This document shows, piece after piece, positions 38,901-48,200 of a DNA stretch of 64,000 bases. The position numbers and the translations under genes were made by a program. This DNA is from Stomorhina lunata (lineage: Eukaryota; Arthropoda; Insecta; Diptera; Rhiniidae). How positions within the stretch are numbered: position 1 is the stretch's first letter; the number at the start of each line of letters is the position of its first letter. Under the pieces are notes generated by a model. The model ran no database searches, was not told the origin of the DNA, and was given only the letters and a program-made list of their open reading frames with translations. The stretch is from contig OW121740.1 in NCBI GenBank assembly GCA_933228675.1, positions 126,553,630 through 126,617,629 on the forward strand, written 5' to 3'.

Positions 38901-38933
38901 GCTCAGTGGATAAATAAGAAGCTGCGTAGTTAG
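20842..38933 (+). CDS. CG9733: CLIP-domain trypsin-like serine protease, CG9733-like (4 exons, 406 aa)
   Basis: Coding exons are 20842-20923, 35604-36065, 38191-38296 and 38363-38933; all junctions are GT..AG with matching phases (1, 1, 2). The protein has a signal peptide (residues 1 to ~18, hydrophobic FGFLILASI), one CLIP domain with six cysteines (34, 44, 50, 66, 77, 78), a linker, an activation site R158|IYGG, and an S1 domain with catalytic H204, D260 and S357. D351 in the pocket predicts cleavage after Arg/Lys. C150 and the PIC cysteine (C280) should tie the linker to the protease domain. It is likely a secreted zymogen of a haemolymph protease cascade. Oddities: GDSGAP replaces the usual GDSGGP, and the cysteine pair found in the loop after the RLG motif in most CLIP proteases is absent. 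I recall Drosophila CG9733 as the nearest match, with Sp7 as the alternative; this is memory, not a search. An in-frame ATG at 20788 exists, but 20842 gives the better signal peptide. Confidence 0.9.
21492..21690. mobile_element. Long-TIR miniature element, copy 2 (in intron 1)
   Basis: The left end CAGGCATGTGAGGGAAACGA and the right end, reverse complement of CAGGTATGTGATGGAAATCG, are inverted repeats. TAT lies directly outside on both sides, again suggesting a 3-bp target duplication. The middle is AT-rich without coding capacity. Confidence 0.75.
22490..27330. repeat. 30-bp AT-rich satellite array (4.8 kb), intron 1
   Basis: Degenerate tandem units of about 30 bp with core GATACCGAAAAATTTTCTAT followed by an A-run and T-run. 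Units are most diverged at the left end (22.5-24.0 kb) and most regular at 24.5-27.0 kb. Short ORFs rich in Phe/Lys/Ile here come from the repeat. The core TTYCTATAAAAA..GAAAAA is shared with the hairpin satellite at 10.4 kb. Confidence 0.95.
24850..26610. repeat. Higher-order units of ~119 and ~165 bp within the satellite
   Basis: The marker ATAAAAACAATTTTATTACC (one variant has G) recurs at about 25101, 25220, 25386, 25551, 25670, 25834, 26164 and 26299. Spacings are 119, 166, 165, 119, 164, 330 and 135. The 165-bp form is the 119-bp form plus one ~46-bp composite unit. Such multimer blocks point to unequal exchange of several monomers at a time. Confidence 0.8.
27331..28485. other. Intron 1 unique-looking DNA with one GC-richer patch
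   Basis: About 27536-27730 is less AT-rich than its surroundings and open on the minus strand for 63 codons (contains SRPYWRSSGGKHPAIPVP). I do not recognise the peptide; it may be a relic of a transposon protein. A poly-A run (about 27994-28012) precedes a non-descript segment. Confidence 0.35.
28486..29231 (-). mobile_element. DINE-like dispersed repeat, near full length, in intron 1
   Basis: Reverse orientation. The 3' hairpin end (ATACCCTTCACCACC facing GGTGGAAAGGGTAT) is first and the head (reverse of AAGTAAGAAAG) ends near 29229. A reduced GTCC microsatellite lies at 28626-28637. No ORF and no clear target duplication. Confidence 0.65.
29790..32560. repeat. 29-30 bp AT-rich satellite array (2.8 kb), intron 1
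   Basis: Same family as the 22.5-kb array. Its best units (30650-30850, 32160-32460) have period 29, with core GATACCGAAAATTTTCTATA, one A fewer than in the first array. The flanks are strongly decayed. Confidence 0.93.
32561..35603. other. Distal part of intron 1, AT-rich
   Basis: 34060-34330 holds a decayed reverse DINE-like piece (motifs ATCACTGTACA, GGAATCAGTCCACA). 34740-34960 holds short inverted tracts built on AAAAATAACTGTTATTTTT and GACTTTTATTTTTT. The remainder is unassigned. Confidence 0.45.
35604..36065 (+). CDS. CG9733: CG9733-like exon 2 (CLIP domain, linker, activation site)
   Basis: It encodes residues 28-181: the CLIP domain CQNPNNRPGACVAI...PYVCC, a Gln/Ser/Pro-containing linker, CGGEF, and R|IYGG with FPWMAFLEY. 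Acceptor TTTTTAG at 35597-35603, donor GTAGGT at 36066. The open frame extends upstream to 35477, but that part has no CLIP similarity and lies before the acceptor. Confidence 0.92.
36315..37104 (+). mobile_element. DINE-like dispersed repeat, full length (best copy)
   Basis: Head CAAGTAAGAAAGCGCTATAG, head hairpin GTCGG..CCGAC, subterminal ATACCCTTCACCAC at 36357-36370, microsatellite (GACG)n at 36951-36968, and 3' hairpin ATACCCTTTCCACC facing GGTGGTGAAGGGTAT at the end. Non-coding. Likely non-autonomous and mobilised by a Helentron-type protein; that is inferred from structure only. Confidence 0.7.
37320..38092 (-). mobile_element. DINE-like dispersed repeat, full length, inverted partner
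   Basis: Same family, reversed: it begins with the 3' hairpin (ATACCCTTCACCACCG facing GGTGGAAAGGGTAT) and ends with the head, CTTTCTTACTTG. Together with the copy at 36315 it forms an imperfect inverted repeat of ~760 bp in the pre-mRNA. Confidence 0.7.
38191..38296 (+). CDS. CG9733: CG9733-like exon 3 (catalytic His)
   Basis: It encodes residues 182-216 plus part of 217, including CAGSLINSRYILTAAHC with H204. Acceptor TTATTTTCAG at 38181-38190, donor GTAAGT at 38297. Confidence 0.93.
38363..38933 (+). CDS. CG9733: CG9733-like exon 4 (catalytic Asp and Ser)
   Basis: It completes L217 and encodes 218-406: VAARLGLRDY, HDIALLRL (D260), PICLPS, VAGWGSTEYD, KDSCRGDSGAP (D351, S357), SFGRRCG, WPGVYARVSSY, then TAG. 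Acceptor TTATTCCAG, ending at 38362. The region after RLG lacks the usual CLIP-protease cysteine pair. Confidence 0.95.
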
Positions 38934-39110
38934 TTTTTGTATTTAATTGCAAAAAAAATTAAGTTATTTAACTGATTTTTAGTTTTTAAGTTAATGGAAA
39001 TTAGTGAAATTTTAAGCATTACACATATTTGTTATTCATACGAACATGATTTTTTTGTTTTTCATATTCACATTCATTTTAGTTTTAAAGTAATTTACCT
39101 ATTTTATAAA

Positions 39111-39260
39111 AATAAATTGAACAAATGAAATTATAGTTTTAAATGCATGTGATAGATTTTATTAAAGTATATTAGATCAATGGGAATTTATTAAGAATAT
39201 AATTAATGAATCTATTAATAGCCAACTTTATATCGCGGAATTTCCGTATGGTACAATAAA
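39111..39260 (+). promoter_or_regulatory. Candidate poly(A) signals of the CG9733-like gene
   Basis: AATAAA occurs at 39111-39116 (178 nt after the stop) and at 39255-39260. Either could define the 3' end. Confidence 0.5.
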
Positions 39261-39686
39261 AGTATATGTAGTTGTTAATATGTCGATATCAAGTCGGTCT
39301 GATCGGAATTATAGCAGCACGGAAAAGGACCTACTTCTGATTAATTTTTTAGAGGTAGTAATCGAGGGTGCTCGAGTTTTTGGTTTGAAAGCCCTGTCTT
39401 GTTTTAAGACTTTCAGTTTCTCGGAACTGCATTCAGAAGTGAAGAAAATGAAAGATATTGTACCCGGAATCTAAAGAAATTGATCTTCGCATATACATAT
39501 GTATAGATACTCAGTAACTGCGTATAAATTCAAAATCGTTTTAACGGCATTAAATCCCATATTTTGGCTCGGAATATTTCAGAATAGCGCTTGGACTATG
39601 GCTGGGATGTAGAGTTTATAAATAATATGACTCTTTAAAAAGTCTCAACTTCTGGATAGAACTCAATCTCTTTCATTAACAAAAAA
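39261..39686. other. Intergenic DNA, nothing recognised
   Basis: A 64-codon open frame at 39280-39474 starts without a convincing context and shows no domain. Confidence 0.4.
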
Positions 39687-40392
39687 ACAAGTAAGAAAAG
39701 GTATAGTCGGTCAAGCCCGAATATAAAATACCCCACACCACTCAGGTCAAATACAGACCAACAATTTACATATGTGCCTTTTTTAAAATTTCGAGATTTA
39801 AGTAGATTTACATATCGCATTTGATCAACAAGAGGGTATTAATTTAAAATTTTAAAATTTTCAGTAGAGTCAAAAAACTATTTTATTTTACTACTAGTAG
39901 TTTTTTTTTGTGAAATTATAGTGAGAATGATGTCAGATTTTTACAGTGGGTAGATAAGACTACTACACATCAATTTCTTTAAAAAACTGAAAATTTAAAA
40001 ATTTTGAGTTAATACCCTCTTGTTGAACAAGTGCGATATGTCAATTCCGGCTGAGGGCCTGATATGATAGTTAGGGTCAATTGTGAATCAATTGTTACCA
40101 AATTTCGGTTATTGGTATATATTTACAAAATATTTACCTGTGCCAAGTTTTTTTAGATTAATAATCGTTTTTGTGCTTTAAGAGGTATGAACTTGTACGA
40201 GAGGTATGGGCCGATTCCTACATATGGGCCAAAACCTATATTCCGGGAGGCCGTGTCTATGGAAGGGAGTAATTCTGAGTCTATCGGTATACTAAGGTGG
40301 ATCTCAGACATATATTTCTATGCGTTAAATACATCGGCACAAACCCAATATACCTTTCCATTTTTGGTGGTGAAAGGTGATTAAGGGTATAA
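39687..40392 (+). mobile_element. DINE-like dispersed repeat, internally deleted
   Basis: Head CAAGTAAGAAAAGGTATAGT and the GTCGG hairpin at the left. Recognisable 3' part ('tctatgcgttaaatacatcggcacaaac') and TGGTGGTGAAAGGTG end at the right. The microsatellite is absent and the middle is replaced by unrelated AT-rich sequence. Confidence 0.55.
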
Positions 40393-41029
40393 ATCGAAAG
40401 ATGCAATAGCCCACTAACGAGGTTATTACACCGAACAAAATAGGCCTTTTTCGCCGAGCCATTCCTTACAGTTTAGGAACACTCGGGGCTGAGTCTCAAA
40501 ATATGGCAGATCACAGGCGAATTCGTAGCTCGATTAATGCATTATTTATATGGAAACCGAACATACAAGTAGCAAATAAGTTTTTCTTGTTTGTTTTCTT
40601 GTTTTTGCGTTTAAAGGTAGTGAATGTGTATTACGCCCCGAGTATAGCAAAAACTTTCTCTGACAAATCCTTTGTCTTCTTTGGCTGACAAATCCACCTT
40701 TGTCTTCTTTGGCACCGATTTTCGTTAATTTATGTTGTGGAGAATCCATTTATCGTCCACAATTACGTTAAGTTGCATTAACTCTTCCAAACATATAAGC
40801 GAAATTTTCGACCGGTTGTTTGTATGGGGTTGATTTAGAGGGAAACTCTATCATACCCTATGATCATTCATCATTAAAAAAAATGCAGGTTTGTTATGTT
40901 TAGACATGGCTAAACACCGTATCGAACTCACCCAATTTCCCTTTCCGATTACACAGTTTCACAAAATTGAAACTTTTTCGTGCTGTTGAAACAAAAAGCT
41001 TATATCTTTACTAACTTTGCGTCGCTGAG
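40393..41029. other. Intergenic debris incl. GGFVS-type coding remnant
   Basis: About 40660-40775 repeats the segment at 2815-2930 (shared ACAAATCCACCT, TCTTTGG). On the minus strand it reads IGAKEDKGGFVS, with an NPLQH/SPQHK-like piece before it. This is probably the edge of an unidentified transposon ORF. Confidence 0.4.
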
Positions 41030-41195
41030 TAAGGCCAAGCTTGGATAGATTTCGTAGGCCAAGCTTGGATAGATTTTCTTCTACTTGGACTTTCCATCAA
41101 AGATTCGGACGTCCTCTTCTACGAGTTCCATCGGGATCATTTTCGAGTACTTTTCTTGATGGAGTAATTTTATCCATTTGCGTGACTTTACATTT
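41030..41195 (-). pseudogene. LINE C-terminal relic (GRP motif)
   Basis: The minus strand reads VTQMDKITPSRKVLENDPDG, TRRRGRPN, then after a stop WKVQVEENLSKLGL. This is the xHVxRM..RRRGRPxLRWxDQVExDLxxLG segment at the end of many insect non-LTR ORFs. A short duplication (GGCCAAGCTTGGATAGATTT twice) lies at 41034-41080. It is probably the downstream part of the relic at 43052-43303. Confidence 0.65.
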
Positions 41196-41339
41196 GTAGG
41201 GTTTTTGTTTTGCTTAAATGAGTCCCATTGTCGTTTTACACGAGATATCTTTGCACAGATTTTTTGGAATTATAGCCCATTGATTGTGCTCTCGAATGGC
41301 ATTTGTTAATTTACATACTTCTTTTAGAGGAAAAAGATA

Positions 41340-42195
41340 TTCGCTTTTAAAGTGCTGTGACGGACGCTACAAAAAATGGAAGTGACTTTTTTTCTGTAAT
41401 AAAAAAATTTTAAATACATTGAAGTTAGAGGAAAATCAGAGAATTACATAAAAGCTTTCATAAAATATTTTAAGGTTTCCAGTTGCGCCAAAAATCCATA
41501 AATGAACTGTTGCGGACGCTACATGATGGACGATACAGTTTTTTCTTAAATGTTTTTTATTAGGAAAAATTCATATTTAATATTTTTTAAAGGGTTCATA
41601 AATCAATGAACGTAATAGTGTTATTTCTTCCCGAATTCCATCTAATTACTCTTCATGTTCACGTTTAAAAATGCGATTTTTGGGCACAATTTAATATTTC
41701 ACAAAACGGCTAAATACATATATTTATTTAAAGTTTTACACTTTTTACATCTTTTTTTTTTCGTCCCAAAAATGCTGCGGTTAGCTGTCAAAGTGTCCCA
41801 AAAATCAAAAAAAAAAATTGTTTTCAAAAGCATCAAATTTGCCCCACTGTGTTTTTTTTTAACACCTAATACCTTAAATTTAATCTGTGTATATAGACAG
41901 TGTTATTGCTTTATGAATAAGACAGACACATGTTTTCGTAAATTGTGTATTTAATAAATACTATTTTGTAAAAAATATATTCTGTGACGGACGCTACACA
42001 CTTTCCTATACATACGTATTATTCTGTAAAATGCTAAGTTAACATCTATATATTTTTAGCCTAATGTAAAGCATACTATAAGTTCTCTTTACGAACCGAG
42101 TTTAATTGAAAAAAAAAGAAAAATTGCACTTGTCAAATTAAAAAAATCTTATTTCTGACGGTACACACTGTGAGCCCTTTTTTAGTTGACGTTAT
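41340..42195. repeat. Segment with recurring GTGACGGACGCTACA motif
   Basis: The motif appears at about 41357 (TGTGACGGACGCTACA), 41512 (TTGCGGACGCTACA), 41984 (TGTGACGGACGCTACA) and, reduced, at 42157 (CTGACGGTACA). Intervening DNA is AT-rich. The function and element class are unknown. Confidence 0.5.
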
Positions 42196-42303
42196 TTATA
42201 TCACATATATGTGAAAAATATATTTTCAATAAAGCGGCGGTTCACCTGAGCCCCTACTGAAACTTGATACCTAAATAGACGTTTTTACGATTTTTATAAT
42301 CTT

Positions 42304-42900
42304 TTAACCTGCATCTGCTCTTTGCGTAGAAAACTACGCAAACGTTACACAATTTCTCTGTTTTTTTTGGATGTGCTAGCTTTAAGTTAACAAAATTTAT
42401 TGACGTTGTAAGTAACATGATTTTACATAATTCAAGGCATTTTTACTCTGAAATTTTCTTTTTTATGAACTGGATCGAAAAAGTTACGTCGTCTACCCTT
42501 GCGTAGTTTTCTACGCATATGGGAAAAAACATACGTTCCTGGTGGGAATTTTTGATGTCATGGTTCTTTTTTGTCAATCATTGTGATTTTAACACATGGA
42601 AAAGTTCTTTTTAATTTAATTTTTACACTATTTACAAGAAAAACTAAAAAGAAGATGAAGAAGAATTAGTGCCAGAATCTTCATAGTCTAGTTAAGTGAT
42701 GCATCTATTAGTTATATAAAAGGTGCTTGCTACCTTTTTACCCTTCAAACCATCAAAATATTAGGTTTCCAACTTTACTTCTGTCGTTTTTTTTCCCGAA
42801 ATTCGAGGCTTTATTATAGGGTGCTGTCCATCGCTGACCACTACTATTTCCCACCTTTCGGTAGACAACGTGATTTTTTTTAGGAGCAGATGAAGGTTAA
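42304..42900. mobile_element. piggyBac-type miniature element with TTAA duplication
   Basis: TTAA (42304-42307) and TTAA (42897-42900) flank ends CCTGCATCTGCTC and GAGCAGATGAAGG, inverted repeats with one mismatch in 13. TTAA target sites with CC..GG ends are the hallmark of piggyBac elements. The 589-bp interior has no ORF. It carries two palindromes, TTGCGTAG/CTACGCAA at about 42321-42341 and the inverse at about 42499-42520. Confidence 0.75.
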
Positions 42901-43051
42901 GAAACCTATTATTTGAAAAAAATTATAAAAATTCGAGATGGGTGCAAATAAAGACCTGCCAATCACGAAGAGACCAATCAAAAATTGTATCCATTAATAT
43001 TCTAAAGGATCAATATATGGTACATTTTTCCATAAAAGCAAATATGTTATT

Positions 43052-43303
43052 TTGACAGTTTTAAAATTTTGTCCTTGGTTTAATGTTTTTCGGATTTGCC
43101 CATATGTTGGCAAGTTTGATTCTTCTTTCGATTTCGATACTTATGTCATTATTTATTTTTACTGCGGTACCGAAGTAGACAAATTCTTTAACAACCTCGA
43201 AGCTATAGTTGTCTACGATCACGTGTGGTCCAATTCTAGTGGACTGGTCGCTAGTAGAGACTATCAGTTTTGTTTTTGATTCGTTGACTACTAGACCCAT
43301 TTA
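43052..43303 (-). pseudogene. LINE reverse-transcriptase thumb relic
   Basis: The minus strand encodes MGLVVNESKTKLIV...YSFEVVKEFVYFGTAV...DISIEIERRIKLAN, the segment after the RT catalytic core (xxNxxKTKxM ... FxYLGSxV ... EIxRRIxxAN) of RTE-like and related insect LINEs. It is truncated on both sides. With 41030-41195 on the same strand it fits one element later split by insertions. Confidence 0.75.
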
Positions 43304-44636
43304 CATAAAAAAATAATTCTAAATTTTGTAAAAACTTCTTAACAGACTGTAAACAATTTTAAGAACCTCCTTGAAATATGCTTTAAAATTTGTTATAAAT
43401 AAAAATTTTAAACGAAAGTGAAACCGAATGATTTTATTTATAAACATATGTTCGCTGGTGTTGTTGCTTAATGTTTTTTGCTTTTGTATGAATCATCGCA
43501 CACAAGCACAAACTTAACATGCAATCAATGCACACATTACGACTCACACGCATGCGGAATCAATGAAACCAGTACTTACAGGTATTGCATAATTTACCAG
43601 TTCTCCTTTATATGCAACAAAGAGTAAATGACCGGTACTTCAAAAACTAAACGAACGTGGTACTCGTATAGGCACATGTAATTGGGTTGGTTACCTATGA
43701 ATGTAAATAATGAATGTAATGTATCTAGATGGTATTTGTATGAATGTAAAAATGTGCAAAACAAAAATTATGATCGAAAACGCTCGCGATCTCGTTTGAA
43801 ATAGTTGTTCGTAACTTTCCGTGATTGCACTTTTAACACCTGAAACAAAGAAAAAGGTGTCAGCAATGATAATTGTCTGTTTCTGTTTCTGAATTTGGTT
43901 GTGTTTTTTATGGTTTGTTTTGCTCTACTATTCGTTGCTGGTTATGGGTTTAATTTTTTTTGTGCGTTTTAAGATCGCAAGGTGATCTTGAACGTTTATT
44001 TTGTAGTTAATGGCTGCTTGTTTTATTTGTCATAAATTGTATTTCTTTTGCAAAGATACCTACTCCTCTTTTACACTTCTTCGAAAAAATTGAGAGTGTT
44101 TTTTTTTTTATCTGAAAAATAAATGTGTGAATGTTTGATCAGCGTGTCTTTTGGATTTTTATTTGATTTGTTTAATGATTTTTATTTTTGGCTAAAAACT
44201 AAAAAAAAAAAAAATTAAAATGTGCGCGTGGGATTAACAGCTGTTTGGCTATCGACTGCTGCTTAAGTTTAAACTACTGAGCGTCATAGTTAAGCGGTAC
44301 GTTGACGCGATATGTTGTTTGGACGGTAAATTTTCCTGGCTCTCAGTTGCTTAAAAAAAAATTAAAATGTTTTGATTTGTCTTGGAATAATTGCAAAAAT
44401 AAAATAAATAAAGAAAATAAAAAAATACTGACAAATAATTTAAAAAATTTAAAACAAACACAAGTGTTTTCTGTGCTAAGTATGTACTCGTATCTATATG
44501 TCCACAATTCAATGACGATTATCTAGCAGAGCGATCACTTAACGATCGTTTAAAAATTCATTGAACGTTAACGAAGAAAAAAAAAATAATAACTAAAAAA
44601 ACAAATTGAAACTCTATTTAACTCGCACAACGCGTC
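43304..44636 (+). other. Upstream region of the CG9737-like gene
   Basis: Mostly unique-looking DNA without repeat-family motifs, so it is the best candidate for 5' regulatory sequence and leader. A TCAGTTG initiator-like site lies at about 44343 without a TATA box, and a palindromic AACGATCGTT at about 44540. These are weak matches and no factor is assigned. Confidence 0.4.
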
Positions 44637-45237
44637 ATGTTTCGCCTTAGCTCTTTGGCAATCGCGCTTGTCTTAATTAATTTAGTCTTGAAATGTCACT
44701 GTCTGCATAAAGTCGCCGTTAATCGTCTTTTCATCGATGACGAAGACGACGAGGATGATGATCTCTCCTCTTCCGGTTTTTCCGAAGAACGTGAACGGAT
44801 TCCTTGTGAAATTCCCAATGAAGATAAATCGGGTATTTGTCTGGAGGTTAGTCAGTGTTCGGCCTATTTACAAGTTCGTAATTCTACTAATTTAACGGCG
44901 GAAAAAGTGAATTTTCTGAAAAAAGTTCAATGTGTTTCGAATGTTTCGTATGATGGTCGCGCTCGCAGTTTAGAGCCTTTGGTCTGTTGTACAGCTAATG
45001 GTCAGGATTATCGTTTTCCCAGCATACAATTTAGTAAATTTGAGTATAGACGTTTTCTTGAGACGACGGAACGTTTTAAGAGGAAAAAGTTAAAGCGCCG
45101 TATTCAAACGGTCGAACCTATTGAGGGCTTTATTTTGGCGAATGAGTGTGGCAAGCAGGTTACTCACCGGATTTATGGTGGTGAAATTGCAGAATTGGAT
45201 GAGTTTCCTTGGCTGGCGTTGTTGGTGTATAATACAA
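44637..45237 (+). CDS. CG9737: CG9737-like exon 1
   Basis: It encodes residues 1-200: signal peptide, acidic tract, CLIP domain, linker, CGKQ, R|IYGG and [11 protein letters not shown]. Donor GTAAGT at 45238; the open frame then runs on 49 nt into the intron. The ATG at 44637 is the first in frame and gives a clean signal peptide. Confidence 0.93.
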
Positions 45238-48200
45238 GTAAGTTGGCAATAGATAGGGAAAACTTTAAAGTAAACGTGAAATCGTAGACGGTGATCCCAA
45301 AATTCAATAAATCCGGGACTAATTTACAAAATTTATAGTCAAATGAAATGAAATAAGTAAATTCGATTTTTAAATTCTACTAACAGCTTTCACGGTCAAA
45401 ATTAAATTAAAAACTTTGAATAAATAGTTATTCATAAGATAGCTCTATTTTAATACATTAACTGAACTGTTAGTCGTTTGAACAAGGGGCTGTTCACATA
45501 TAAAATTCCTCCACCGTAACAAAAGTCATACCCTTTTCCCTAGGAGCGTAACGTAATATGTAAACAGCCCCCAATAGAAAATATTTTATTGTTACCTAAA
45601 TGAGATAATAAGAAAAACTACGATTTCTACAATCTTAAGAAAGGTTAGCCGTGTTTTCGTTGTTTTATCCTTCCGGCTTAAGTATAAAGAAATAATGGTT
45701 CTTTATAGATTAGGCTTAGATAAGAGAAATTTGCATAGTTTTGTATCAGGCAGCTTTACATTTTGTTTGTTAACGTTTTGGGAAATGTTCTAAAAAAAAA
45801 AAAAATAGTTTTTAAGCTCAATCCTTAATCTTGAGATGATATTAAGGAAAAATTTGTTCGGTAACCACAAACTACATGCGTTCTTTAGGTTTTTGTAGTA
45901 GTTTTTAAAGGTACAGTTGGGTTATAATGGGTGTTTTTTTAGAGGTATAGAACTTCGAATTGAAATAAAACACAAGAAAATCGTTTTAATGTCCATCAAT
46001 TTAGCTTTATTGGAAGAATAATTTTATGCCATTAATGTTTAAATATGATTTCGGGCATGTGGCCGCCGCGGCTGGCTCGAATAAAGCCAATTCTACAGGT
46101 CCAATTTTCAACTACTTTTTCGAGCATATGGGGCCGTATGTTGGCAATAACGCCACGAATGTTGGCTTCCAAGTCCCCTAACGTTTCTGGTTTGTTGGCG
46201 TAGACGAGCGACTTCACATATCCCCAAAGAAAATAATCCAGTGGTGTCAAATCGCACGATCTTGGTGGCCAATTGACAGGTCCATTCCGCGAAATTATGC
46301 GCTCATCGAATGTTTCCTTCAATAAATCAATTGTGACGTGCGCTGTGTGGCATGTAGCGTCGTCTTGTTGGAACCACAACTCATCCACATTCATGCCATC
46401 CAATTGGGGAACAAAATAGTCGGTTATCATGGCTCTATACCGGTCTCCATTTATGGTAACTGACTCTCCAGCATTATTTCGGAAGAAGTATGGCCCAATG
46501 ACTCCACCAGCCCATAGAGCTCACCAGTTTTTGTGGATGTAATGGCGTCTCAAGGGTCTCATGTGGATTCTCTTCACTCCAAATGCGGCAATTTTGCTTG
46601 TTGACGTAGCCATTCAACCAAAAATGAGCCTCATCACTGAACAAAATTTTTCGATGAAAATCAGCATCGAGATCAATCTCATTTTCGGCCCATACACCAA
46701 AATCACGACGCATTGCATGGTCTCGCGGCTTTAATTCTTGCACAAGCTGGATCTTGTAAGGTCGCAAGCTAAGATCTTTGCGCAAAATCTTCCATAAAGT
46801 TGATGGACAAAGCTCCAATTGCTGTGCACGGTGGCGAATCGATTCATTCGGATCCTCTTCAACACTTTGCACTACAGCGGCAATTGTTTCTTCGGTGCGC
46901 ACTGTTCGACGTCGCTGCGGATGCGTATTATCACATAGAGTAAACGTAGTGCGAAAACGATCCATGGTTAACCGAATTAATTGCTCTGATGGACGATTAT
47001 GTCGACCATAAAATGGACGGAGCTTGCGGTAAACTTCGCGAACTGAACCATTATTTTCGAAATAAATTTGCACTATTTGCAAGCGTTGTTCTTTTGTCAA
47101 CCTGCTCATGATGAAATGGGAAACCAAACTAAATATTAATCACTTGACAGCTGACAAAATGGCCGCCAGTTAAAAAAGTGATGCCAACTTAAAGTTCTAT
47201 ACCTCAATAAAAAACACCCGATATAAGATGGACAAAATAAAAATTTATATTTTGATCAAAATGACATAAATTCATGTTTGTAATTAACTTCCGATAACAA
47301 CGGTTTCCCTGTACCTGATAGTTTATCTAAATTAAAAAATTCTTATAAATAAAAGGACTTTGGTGTGATCTATTATAGTTTGAGAGTTATGGGCTTTTTT
47401 AATTTCAAGAATTATATGGCACAACTTTAAAAGTTTATGTCCAATATTAATTTTTTGTTATCAAACAAAAGCCACTAAAAACCTTTTAAATGATATATAT
47501 ATATTATTTTGATATAATGGATAAAGAGTTCTTATACTAGAAACGCATATCCTAAAAAAACATAGACATAAGTATGATCTTTTAAATAATGAATTTTATA
47601 CAGGACATACTGGGCTTTTATATAACCAAAACTAGCACATGAAGTGTGTGACATATGAAAGTTTGCAAATTAACTTCTTAACAATTTATATTCTATTGAG
47701 GCTATGGTATTGAAAACACAAAATCTGTTAATGTCGCCAACAAAAATAGAAATTAGTTTAATTTTGGCTTCAGCTGCAACGGTGGCTGGTAGACATGTGG
47801 CTGTGTCGACTCTAAAAAATTTATTCCCATTTGAATGCGTGTATTCCAATTTTGACTGGTTGTAGCCGATAGCCTGCAGTCTTGATTGTGTTTATAACAT
47901 CATTCTGAAATGGATTTTCAATTGTAGTGTGAAGATGATATGGGATATGTTCTTTCGTTGTTTAAAAGAAATAAGAAATACTTCTATCAGTTTCCTTTTA
48001 ATATTTAATATAAAAAGTACCTAACTTTTTTCGAGATATTACATTTAACAATTAAGAGTGTTTAGAAACATATCTCAGCTAATTCAAAATGTGGACCAAA
48101 TTCGAACAAAATTGTTACGCTAGTTGGGTATTGTTGGTAAATTTTTGGACTAAATTCGGTTGCAGGAGCTTTATAGTTCAACATTTAAAAGTATGTAAGT

